From contig JAIQDT010007635.1 of the NCBI GenBank assembly GCA_021521415.1, positions 56,295-120,294 on the forward strand: a stretch of 64,000 nt of DNA, in the 5' to 3' direction. Positions 48,424-58,780 of the stretch are shown here, piece after piece. Numbering within the stretch: position 1 is the stretch's first letter; each line of letters begins with the position of its first letter. The DNA is from Bidens hawaiensis (taxonomy: Eukaryota > Streptophyta > Magnoliopsida > Asterales > Asteraceae). The notes under the pieces were generated by a model that was not told the origin of the DNA, made no database searches, and saw only the letters and a program-made list of their open reading frames with translations. The position numbers and the translations under genes are program-made.

Positions 48424-48435
48424 TGGTATTAGAGC
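48424..48435 (+). other. primer binding site of outer Sirevirus
   Basis: TGGTATTAGAGC, the initiator tRNA-Met type site with one C-to-T change relative to the inner copy (TGGTATCAGAGC). Confidence 0.85.
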
Positions 48436-48629
48436 ATTTGCTCGTGATTGTGTGGTTCGGGATTATCACACGAGTGTAGAAATCGTTCCGTTCGACTATT
48501 CGCGGGACGAGTTTACGTTGAAATATCGAGTTTTTGTGTCCTACCCATCTCCCACCATCAAGAATAACCCATTACACCTTCGCATACCTTGCAATACGTC
48601 AAAATCAAACCTGCAAAAACCTTGTGTTC

Positions 48630-48845
48630 ATCAGGCGAAGTTGCCGCCACTGTTTGTAGGGTTTAGGCGAAGATATAAGTTTAAGCGAAGTTATCATTAA
48701 CTTCGCCTGTCTCACAAGTTCGCTTGAATTAAGCGAAGTTGTCATTAAGCGAAGTTAACATCAGGCGAAGTTAAGAAGCAAGCGAAGTTAAGGTCTAGCG
48801 AAGTTAAGCTTAAGCAAAGTTATACTTAACTTCGCCTACTGGCAC
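48630..48845 (+). repeat. GCGAAGTT word cluster in the gag leader
   Basis: About ten GCGAAGTT or AACTTCGC words in 215 bp directly before gag, in both directions, several able to pair as hairpins. Confidence 0.88.
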
Positions 48846-48909
48846 TGTTCAAAATAATAAAAAATTATTTTATACTTTCCTCGTGTTTTGAGTTGTGTTT
48901 CTTTCAACG

Positions 48910-50027
48910 ATGACTTCGATAAACATCACGGAACTAGCGAAAATGGAAGTTGAAGCCGGTTCAGCAACTAAGGCTCCGAAAATGCTTAAGGGTATAGATT
49001 TCGTTGCTTGGAAAGATCGGTTTGAACAGTACGTTAAATATCAAGATGCTAAGATGTGGGTGTGCATACAAGATGGATACATTCCACCAACAGCCTTGTT
49101 TGAGGGTCGTGATCAAATAAAGAAGTACAGTAAGATGGATGAGGAGGAAAGGAAAATGTATGAGGCAGAGAGTAAAGCTCATGCGGCGATCACTATGGCT
49201 CTTCCACAAGAGATTCTTCACACCTTCAGGAAATACAAAACCGCTAGAGAGCTATGGGAAGCGCTAGAAAATCGATATGAAGGTAATGTGGGGATACGTG
49301 CATCCAAAATTAAGCTACTAAAAACCCAATTCTCGGTGTTCAAATATTTGAAAAATGAATCACTTGATGATATCATCACAAGATATTATCACCTGATGAT
49401 CGAACTCAGCAATTACTCCATTGTATACAAAGAAGAGGAGATAGTAGAGAAACTTCTTGATGCTCTTCCACCGAAATGGGAAATGTATACGGTTTTGATG
49501 AGAGAAGATAAAGAGTTTGCCGATATTGATTTGGAAACAGCAGTCAATAAATTACAAACTTTTGAACTAAACATGGTTCGGAAAGAGACACCAACTGATC
49601 AGGTTCAGGATCCGGGAATGTACGGTGCAAAATTTAGTTCAAGTTCAAGGTCAAAGTTAGAATCATCTGCTTACTACTCAAAGGGAGACTCAAGCTCAAA
49701 CTCAGCTCATGATGGTCATGTGACTCTCAACATGGATGGTGATGTATGTTTCGTAGCTGCAGGAAATAATTCTTCAAAACCTCAAGCCACAACTGGTAAC
49801 TTTTCATCAAATGCTCAAACCAACAAATACTCACAGATGCCCATGAGTGTTAAATCAGCTGAACAGCAGTTTGCCCTCTATGCATCTTTCATTGCATCTT
49901 ATGAGAATTACATCAAAGGTAAAATAGTCGATCCCGCAACTTTGGATGAAGACTATGATCAGATTGATGCTGATGATCTGGAAGAGATGGATCTGCAGTG
50001 GCAGATGGCGATGATAGTAAGAAGAGT
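48910..50027 (+). pseudogene. gag: gag of outer Sirevirus, part 1
   Basis: ATG at 48910 (MTSINITELAKMEVEAG) is chosen because the inner copy starts at the same codon. The gag N-terminal region follows (FVAWKDRFEQYVKYQDAK, LPQEILHTFRKYKTARELWE, KNESLDDIITRYYHLMIELS, ALPPKWEMYTVLMRE), of the UBN2/copia gag type. It is open to the insertion point in ..QWQMAMIVRR. This frame has no stop before the break. Forms the particle in active elements. Confidence 0.9.
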
Positions 50028-50435
50028 TGTAGGTTCCCAGCCGGATCTACACGGAATATCTCGTTCTACGTAGGTGCGGAATCCCTACGTAAGACGTTAC
50101 GAGCGTAGAAGACGATACACGTTAACACGATCAAACACACGTTACAATAAACAAAGACACGTTGTATTGCAACTGGAAACACGTGATTCACTGATCAGCG
50201 ATTACACAAACTGAATAACTCGTAAAAACTAAAAACTCTTTGCCGTAACCTAGGCTATTTAACAGTCGCCAACTTCGCCTAACATGTTTAGGCGAAGTTG
50301 TCCCTAACTTCGCTTATTCCACAAGTTCGCCTATATCAGCGAACTTGTGAACTAACTTCGCTTAATACAAAATACAAATCCAACTAACTCGATTACAGAC
50401 ACTAGACACTGAACTACTGACATCATGTACCAACA
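50028..50435 (-). repeat. 3' LTR of inner Sirevirus
   Basis: 408 bp, TG..CA on the minus strand (TGTTGGTACATGATG to ..GGGAACCTACA). Three substitutions against the 5' LTR; one breaks the 15-bp palindrome arm that is perfect in the 5' LTR. Confidence 0.95.
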
Positions 50436-50446
50436 GACTCCCCCTT
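50436..50446 (-). other. polypurine tract of inner Sirevirus
   Basis: AAGGGGGAGTC on the minus strand directly before the 3' LTR. Confidence 0.8.
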
Positions 50447-50516
50447 GGCAGTAGCTTCATATCTCTATCTTTAAGCACGTGTCTTGTAATCTTCAACAAT
50501 CTTGTATCTTTCATCT

Positions 50517-53400
50517 TCAAGCATGAACTCCTTCTCGTACACAAATCGAAACAACTCTTTGATATTTCTTCGCTTCTTCTTTCCAAGCAGGAATATAAAA
50601 TATTTTCTTCTCGTTCAGCACCTGCAGATCAGCTTGAGACAAATTCACCAAGTGCATTGGATCATACACTCTCAGCAGCTCTTGTTCATCTTCATTCTCC
50701 ATTACTGCTTCAGCTATTTCACAATCAACATACCACCACTTCAGATCCTTGAGCACATCCTTGGGCATTTGTTTCATCGGCACTTCTTTTAAACACCGGA
50801 TCGGCTTATACTTCATGATCATCCAAGGCTTGCCATCTGCTCTCATCCATCTATCTTTATCTTCAATAAGTTTTCCTTTCTTTGGTTTCAACAGCTCGAA
50901 CTTTTTCTCCTTTATACTTTCCTTCCAAACAATCTTTCCAATGACCCTAGCCATGTTATCATCACTCCTGTTTATCAACCCCAACCTGGCTAAGTCCTTC
51001 ACTTCACACTCAGGCAACGTATTCAACGATCTCAACAGTCTCTTGAAGTACTGAACCCCATCATACCTTTTAATCACAAAGAGCCTCAACTGCTCTTCAT
51101 ATAACCAGCATATAATCCCCTTTTTCGATTCAGCATAACCCCTGATGTTGTAACTTTTCTTGAACATAGTATCTTTACGAACCACTGAGCGTAGCCTTCT
51201 TTCCATCTTGGCTGCTCCTCCCATTCCGTCTCATCGCTTCCCATATCTTGACCCATATCTGTCTTATCAACTTCCGGAATCTCGTGCTCAACGTTCTCCT
51301 CCACAATCTCTCCTTCTTCAATCTCACTATCAATGACAATCTCAGCCCCTATCTTCTCTATCTCCTCCATCGGTAACACATCCTCATCACCTATAACATC
51401 ATCTAACACCTCCTCAGCATCCACAAACACCACATCATCACCCCCTGAACCGCCAGCTGCACTCGTTGACTCCCCCTGAGATGTGGAAGTCCCAACAACT
51501 CTCCACCTGCACCTTTCGATGCATTGGGATCATCGTCTCGATCATTACGCTTCTTCGTCCTCAGCTCATCACCCTTACAGCCCGTCTCCCCCTGAGATGC
51601 CAAGAACTGTTTCAAAGCATCAATTATTTTTCCATGTTCGATCAGCAGGGACGACTGTATCTGATTCTCTGCAACGAGGCGCTGAATAGCATGGGTCTGG
51701 ATAAGATTTACCCTTGATTGTTCTGCCACGACCCTTTCAAGCGCTGCTATTCGTTCCGAGTCGGATAAGGTTGCATTGAAATCAAACCTCAGATGTGAGA
51801 TATCTTGAGTGTACTGAGGAGGGATTTCCAATGTAACCGGGACCTCAGAAGTAGGCGTAAACGTAACCGCAGGTGGTATCATAACTGACAACCCTGCAGT
51901 AGCTACAACTGTCGACTCAATAAATCTTGCCACGACCTCCGTTGGAGTAAGAGTTGGAGGTGGCAAAGATACAATCTCCGGAGTCGAGAGTTGGAATGTA
52001 GTGGGTGGTAGGCCGAATGAGGATGAGGTAGCCACCACGGGAACGTCCGTGGCGCTTGGCCTTGTAACTGGTAATGATGTCGGAACCATGGTCATACCGG
52101 ACAATGCGGGTGGAGTGAAACGTACCACCCTTGAGCTCTCACCAGCTCCCGAACCTGCACCTGTCCGTTCCCTTCTCGATCTACGAACCAACTGATGTAA
52201 ATCTTCTTCAAAATCTGAATCACTGTCATCATCGTCTCTCTTTCTCTTCCCTTGAACCCTTTCTTGTGTTACTAAAATCCGTCTCGCTTCAGCCACATCA
52301 TCATCTGACGAATCAGAATCAGCCACCGTCGGAGCTGCCCTAGCCACATTCACACTAGAAACCCGGGCTACCGAGACCTGTACATTTTCTTCAGGATCAA
52401 CACGCTCCATATCAAAAAATCCTTGACCGCCAAACGCTTCATCAAGGTCTACATTTTCCTCCAGTGACACAACAGGAGCAGCAGGTATAGCTTGTTGTAT
52501 CTCAGGTGGTTGAGGTGCTCCAGCCTGTTGTGGTTGAGGATCCCGAAACTCGTCCTCTCGGGCTGGAACATACTCTGGGTTAATTAAGTACCCGAATAAT
52601 GGAGTATGTCGAGGACGGAGCTCAGGCTTGCTTCTTGCACTCGATGATCTACAATGAGCGAAGATCCTCTTGCTTACACTTTCCACATATCTAATTGGGC
52701 GGCGCTGAGGTAACGTGGGAGCGACGTGATTCAAGATCATTTGTAGGAATCTTGGATACATCAGAAATCTCTCACACGCCACCGCTCGTCTTTGACGATC
52801 TATCTCGTAAAATACCATCTGACTAAAGCTGTAACGCTTATTGTAAGTCATTGCAGTCATCGCCGACTGCATGGTCGCACCCATTCCATCTGTACCAGCC
52901 TTTCTCCCTGACATGCAGACTATCATCACATGCATGAGAAAGCGCCACTGGTCTAGCAAGAACCCCTTGCGTCTCTGAGTATCCCCCAAAGGACCAGAAT
53001 ATCCCATCCTCATAAACGCACCATCTCTGAATGGAGCCACAAAGTCTGTAGGATCGTCTCTCGTTTCATCCCCAAACTGTAAAGCCGCCCTAATCTGTTC
53101 AGACGAGAACTGTACAATCTGATTGTTAACCGTTGCACACATAACCGGGGGCTCGACTCGACAGTCATATTCCACTGTCTGCCAGAAATCTTCTATGTTT
53201 GGCAATGAGAGAGGCAGTGTTGTAGTAATAGCGTGGAAGATACGCGAGCGGAGTAGAAATGTGATGATCTCGCGGAAATCATCAACACCGCTCGCATCCG
53301 GGTCCAATGTGATGTACATGTTATGCCCCGGGAAAAACTGTCGATGGTTATCTCCACCTTCATCACCACCTGCACCACTTGCTCCAGCTACAGCTGCCAT
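50517..53400 (-). pseudogene. third ORF of Sirevirus (env-like position), unknown function
   Basis: ATG at 53400. The first 665 codons hold a conserved N-terminal domain (residues about 25-215: DDFREIITFLLRSRIFHAIT, NIEDFWQTVEYD, QIVQFSSEQIRAALQFGD, FLLDQWRFLMHVMIVCMSGR, NKRYSFSQMVFYEIDRQRR). A Pro/Ser/Asp-rich acidic linker (SDSSDDDVAEAR, DDDDSDSDFEEDL) and a heptad-patterned coiled coil (about residues 560-620) follow. Frameshifts near 51490 and 51175 pass into a Glu-rich stretch and a C-terminal domain (RGYAESKKGIICWLYEEQLR, KPIRCLKEVPMKQ, MHLVNLSQADLQVLNEKKIF). In total about 960 residues. ORFs with this N-terminal pattern recur downstream of pol in copia elements of composites. No signal peptide or membrane segment is visible, so I do not call it an envelope protein. 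Confidence 0.7.
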
Positions 53401-53439
53401 TTCTGCAACACAAACAGTCTAAGTTAGAGAAACGTCAAG

Positions 53440-54150
53440 GCAAATCACAAGTTCGCCTGTTACCATGAGCGAAGTTATGATTTATTCTGTATAGGCGAAG
53501 TTAGAGGTGGGGCGAAGTTGGGAACAACTTCGCCTCAACTTGAACTTCGCGTAATAAATGTTAAATAAAAAGGGCAAGGCGAAGTTAATGATAACTTCGC
53601 CTGACCCCAACTTCGCCTCATATACTGTTACATAATTAATTATCAGGCGAAGTTAAACCTCAGGCGAAGTTAAGAATAACTTCGCCTAAACCGTAAGTTC
53701 GCCTGAATATGAATCGGCAACAGTTAGACGTTCAATACTAAGTGATTTCGGTCAATTTGGAGATTGCGGATCTCGTAAAACATGTTTTTAAGACGATCTA
53801 GACGATCAAGTTGATTACGACCACGTAATAACAGGTTTGAAAATCGGGTATTGAGGTTTCGAAAGACCGAGGGCACGAAACGGGTCGAAACGACGTTTGA
53901 TTTACATAAATGACAGTGATTATACGATACAACAACCCTACACACCTTTAAATCGGATTAGAACTGAGGAAAAATAACACAGATGATTCGATGCAATAAG
54001 TTCGCTTATGGTCACAGGAAGATAAGTTCGCCGGATTTTGAAAATAATAACAAGTCTGACCTAAAATTTCCTTTATATAGGGTCAAAGTTATACAGGCGA
54101 AGTTATGGATAACTTCGCCTATTGCAGGCGAAGTTATGGATAAGTTCGCC
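53440..54150 (-). repeat. palindrome-rich GGCGAAGTT cluster upstream of third ORF
   Basis: Many GGCGAAGTT / AACTTCGCC and GGCGAACTT / AAGTTCGCC words. Two near-perfect palindromes: 53577-53602 (11-bp arms AGGCGAAGTTA, 4-base loop) and 54095-54120 (12-bp arms AGGCGAAGTTAT, 2-base centre). Confidence 0.9.
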
Positions 54151-54159
54151 GGTATTAAA

Positions 54160-55165
54160 CTTTACAAAACAAACCCGTATAATTTGAACAATTGCAATTA
54201 AGTTTTAAAACATCCTTTAAAGCGTTAAATGATACGATCAAGACTAAGTAACCGGTATTAAATCATACAACTACAAAAGTAGAAAAAATTTTAAAAATAA
54301 AGTACACGGGATCAAATTTCAGTCTCGACAGGGACTACCATGTTTTAGAAAAGATCCGAACAGGAATCATACTAATTAAGTGACTGTCACACAGATCCAT
54401 GTTCAGCTGTATTATGACATAAAGAAACAGGTTGTAAGCAGGTAAATAACTTAGAATGGTTTTCATTGCTTCTGTGATACGGGTTAGGTTCAATTAAGCT
54501 CAAAACTTAAATGGGCAACACCTCAGAGATTGTGATGTCTCCTATCAATTCTCAAAGCGTATTTGGCTTTCCCCAAGTCACCCCGAGTTGACCTCGACCC
54601 GTAGTGTCTGATTAAATAGTAAGTACTCTTCGATCTTTAGACTCTTCTTCCCGTTCTCTTTCTCACATCTTGATTGAGAAGTATTAACCTTATAAGCTCT
54701 AGAATGTCTCAGTAACACTTTTTTTTTTTTTTAAGTATTTACACAGTTTCAGAGTCGTAAACAACTGCAAGTCCCGAATCTGGATCACTGCAGTTTCTTG
54801 ACACGCTATCTTCACGGGAATCAGAACACTCACGGGCTCGTGTATGACTGGGTAATCGCTTTTCTGCCTATCATTCGGAAAGATATATATGGAGACATGC
54901 ACAACTCTTAAGGAGTTTCCACGTAAAATCGAGGAGATTTAGTTAGTATCACTTTTACTTTTACGCACCATAAAAAGCTACCATGACATACAATGACTGT
55001 TCTAAAGTCTTTTAGGCCTAATAACTTCACTAGTTAAGCACACAGAATCAGTATATCTATCACTTTCCAAGGTTGGATCAATTTTCTCTTAAACATAGTA
55101 AAGGAACTTCTTACGAAGTAGTAGACTTGAAAAATAATTTCATCTCCCAAATAAATTTTAACTTC
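54160..55165 (-). other. Sirevirus noncoding region
   Basis: No ORF of note. Holds a poly-T run near 54719 (poly-A on the element's sense strand). Nothing else recognised. Confidence 0.5.
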
Positions 55166-55450
55166 TATCGCCCCGATCAAGTCGAAGTCTTCAGGTAAAC
55201 GGCTATCCTGAAGATCCAATGGATCAACTGAACCGACCACATACGAGTATGTGTCCTTCTAACTAAGTATGAACGACTAATTTTCAGCGAAAGAATAAAA
55301 ACACATCATAAACCGCCCCGGTCACTTTCAGTCATCTGGTTAATGGCTATCCTCATATTCTACAAGTTGAAATGAGGACCAAACATATCCGAAGATATGT
55401 CCTTCAAAATGAGGCAACCGACATAATTCTAAGCGATAGTGAGGTTTTTT
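55166..55450 (-). other. conserved noncoding hairpin module, two copies after Sirevirus pol
   Basis: Copy 1 (55166-55300) and copy 2 (55313-55450) share with the Athila block at 35595 the ordered landmarks CGCCCC, GGCTATCCT, GACC, a short hairpin, TGTCCTTC, CGAC..AATTNTNAGCGA. Hairpins: CACATACGAGTATGTG (55238-55253) and ACATATCCGAAGATATGT (55383-55400). Copy 1 also has an 8-bp stem TCTTCAGG / CCTGAAGA around GGCTAT. Copy 2 begins about 30 bases after the pol stop codon on the sense strand. Confidence 0.8.
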
Positions 55451-55481
55451 TTTTTTTTTAAACAAAGACAAAAAAACACGG

Positions 55482-58400
55482 TTACTCGGGATTGATCATC
55501 CCATTCAGCTCAACAAGGTTTTGAAAACGAGTTTTGTCAAACGCTTTAGTAAACAAATCAGCGAAATTATCTAACATATCAACCTTTTCGAGCACAATCA
55601 ATTTCTTCTCAGCACAATCCCGTATAAAATGATGACGGATGTCAATGTGTTTAGTTTTGCTATGCTTTACGGGATTGTTAGTTACTGAGATAGCAGCAGT
55701 GTTATCTATGCAAATAGGAGTATGAGTGAAATTCAGACCATAATCGCGCAATTGCTGTTGTATCCAAAGAACCTGGGAGCAGCAGTTCGATGCTGCCATG
55801 TATTCTGCTTCACAGGTAGAAATGGCGACTGAGGTCTGCTTCTTGCACTGCCATGACACTAATCTGCCTCCAAGAAACTGACATCCACCTGTTGTTGACT
55901 TCCGATTCTGATTGCATCCTCCATAATCAGAATCTGTGTAGGCGACTAACTCCAAGTCTCCTCCTTTCGTGTACCACAACCCTAGCTTAGGCTTGCCTTT
56001 GAGATATCGCAATATCCTCTTCACACCCTTCAAGTGAGATTCCTTTGGGTTTGCCTGAAAGCGAGCACAAAGACAAACTGCAAACATAATATCAGGTCTT
56101 GAAGCAGTTAAATACATTAAAGAACCTATGATTGCCCGATATTGGGTGGGGTCCACGTCTGCATCACTGTCTGAATCAGCACCCAATTTTTGGTTGACGC
56201 AAACTGGAGTATCAAATGGAGTGTTGTCCTCCATCTTTAAGCGTTTGAGAACGTCATGGACATACTTAGTCTGATGAATGAACATCCCATCTTTCTTCTG
56301 ATCAACCTGCAGTCCTAAAAAGAAAGTTAGTTCACCCATAGCACTCATTTCAAACCTCTTTTTCATGACGGCTTCAAATTCCTGACACATGGCGACTTTT
56401 GATGCAGCAAAGATGATGTCGTCCACGTAGACTTGCACCAGAAGAAAGTCGCTTCCTTTTCTCTTAAAGAACAGTGTGCTATCGATCTTTCCCCTTTCAA
56501 ATTCATTCTCAAGCAAGTAATCGGATAGAGTTGCGTACCAAGCATGAGGGGCCTGATGTAGCCCATACAGTGCTTTACTTAGCTTGTACACGTGGTCAGG
56601 AAAGTCTGGGTCAGGAAAACCCGGAGGTTGCTCAACGTACACAATCTCATCGACTTTACCGTTAAGAAACGCACTCTTCACGTCTAACTGGAACACCTTC
56701 ATCTCCTTGTGTGCAGCAAATGCCAAAAACAGTCGAATCGCTTCCAATCTCGCCACAGGAGCAAACACTTCATTGTAGTCGATCCCCTCTTGCTGATTAA
56801 AACCTTTTACAACCAGCCTCACCTTGTTCCTGATAATTATCCCTTTTTCATCTCTCTTGCATTTGAAAACCAATTTTGTGCCAATCGCATGCACATTTTT
56901 CGGTTTTGTAACCAAATTCCAATCCTCCATCTTCTTGAACTGGGCTAACTCTTCTTGCATGGCTTCAACCCACGAGCTGTCCTTGAGAGCCATTTGATAG
57001 TTCTTTGGTTCAATCTGGCTTATGAAGCAGGTGTACAAGCATTCGTTAATGATGCCTGTATCTTTAATGCTTGTGTAAACACAGGTGTGCTCATTCAAGC
57101 TTTGTCTTGTTTGTACACCGTCGGACAGATCACCTATCACGTTCTCCAAAGGGTGATTTTTGTGAACTCTCGTAGTCGGAACCGAACTGACTTGCAGATT
57201 GTCTTCCAGGTTCGAAGGTAGCTCATCAATGGGTGATTGTTGTTGAGAGTGAAACGGATTGAAGAATTCCTCTTCAGTAGAGGCAGCAGGGGTATCGACA
57301 GCATTTGACGAGGAAGGTTGACATTCATCGTACTGCGGTCGTTGCACAAGAGTTTCTTCCTCATCATAAAGCATCTTCGTAGCTATTCTCTCATCAACTT
57401 CTGCACAATCCAGGTAAGGCAAATTAAAAGATTTAAAAAGCCTATCATAGTCGAAAGCCCCAGCGGGTCCCGTGCTTGGTATTGGTGATTTGTAACTTGT
57501 GATATCAGTGTTACACACCACCTCAACCCTGCTGGTCGATAGATTAAAGACTCGTCTGTTGGGAGTCCCAACAACATATCCGACTAGAATACCTTCGTCG
57601 GCTATTTCACCAAATTTTGAGTTCGTCTTTAATATCGAACACGGGGACCCGAATGGTTCGAGACCACTCAAGTTAGGCTTTCTCCCATGCATAAGTTCAT
57701 AACATGTTTTATTCAATCTTTTAACAGTTAACACTCTATTAAGGATATAACAGGCTGTTGCAACAGCTTCAGCCCAGAACACCACAGGAAGTTTCGAATC
57801 AGCCAGCATGGTTCTGGCTCCTTCAATTAACGTTCTGTTCTTCCTCTCAGCCACCCCATTTTGTTGTGGAGTATACGGGGCGCTGTACTGGTGGTCTATC
57901 CCTTTTTGTAAGCAGAAGATCTCCATCTGATAGTTTTTGAACTCTGTCCCATTGTCACTCCTGATGTATTTAACCTTTTTCCCCATAATATTACCATCTG
58001 AACCATTTCATCCTTTGTCTTCAGGAAATATACCCAAGAATATCGAGAGAAATCATCAGTGATCACCAAACAGTATGATGTTCCACCTAGGCTTTTTACA
58101 TTCACGGGACCGAAGAGATCCATGTGAAGTAGGTCTAGGGTACTGACTATTGAATTAACCTTTTTGGTGTGATGGGATTTCTTGTGTTGCTTTCCCTTTT
58201 TGCACGATAAGCATTGGTCTTCAAAGTTGAAATTTTTCAAGGGAACACCCAGCACCAGCCCATTCTTGACAATGTAGTTCATTTTCCGAAGATGAATATG
58301 CCCCATTCTTCGATGCCATAACTCGGACTCCGATTTAGTTGCTTTTGACAGAAGACACGATTCTTCTGTTGCCATCTCAGTCGACCTCATGTCCATAACA

Positions 58401-58765
58401 TACGTATTCTTTTCCCTTGGAGCCTTCATTACTATCCAATCCTCTGGTATCTTGAAACCAGGATACAGTACGATCGCTTCATTCTTGGTAAAGTGCACAG
58501 TGTAATCTTTGTCACAGATCTGCGATACACTCAGCAGATTATGCTTCAGTTCTTCAACGAAATTCACTTTCTCTAACGTCATTTTACCATTAGTCACCGT
58601 CCCAATTCCAGTAATCCTTCCACCACTCTCTCCAACAAAACTCACTCTTCCTCCCTGAACAGGTTTCCATTCGTGTAACAAATTCTTATTACCCGTTATG
58701 TGCCGGGAACAGCCGCTATCCACAACCCATAGATTGTTTGCAGCCCTGTTCAACTGTTCCTGCAC
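55482..58765 (-). pseudogene. pol: pol of inner Sirevirus (protease, integrase, RT, RNase H)
   Basis: Protease VVDSGCSRHITG at about 58720; gag-pre-integrase HHCC finger (LWHRRMGHIHLRKMNYIV, CLSCKKGKQHKKSHH) at about 58350-58180; integrase core beginning LLHMDLFGPVNVKS. A small deletion and frameshift near 57990 separates it from the rest of integrase (IRSDNGTEFKN, APYTPQQNGVAERKNRTL). From 57986 the frame is open for 834 codons: RT of copia type (SWVEAMQEELAQFKK, FQLDVKSAFLNGKV, active site VQVYVDDIIFAAS) and Ty1 RNase H (AYTDSDYGGC, STCEAEYMAASNCC, KHIDIRHHFIRDC). Motifs match Sirevirus. One frameshift in integrase disables the polyprotein; RT and RNase H motifs are complete. Confidence 0.93.
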
Positions 58766-58780
58766 GATTAAAGCAGAGGA

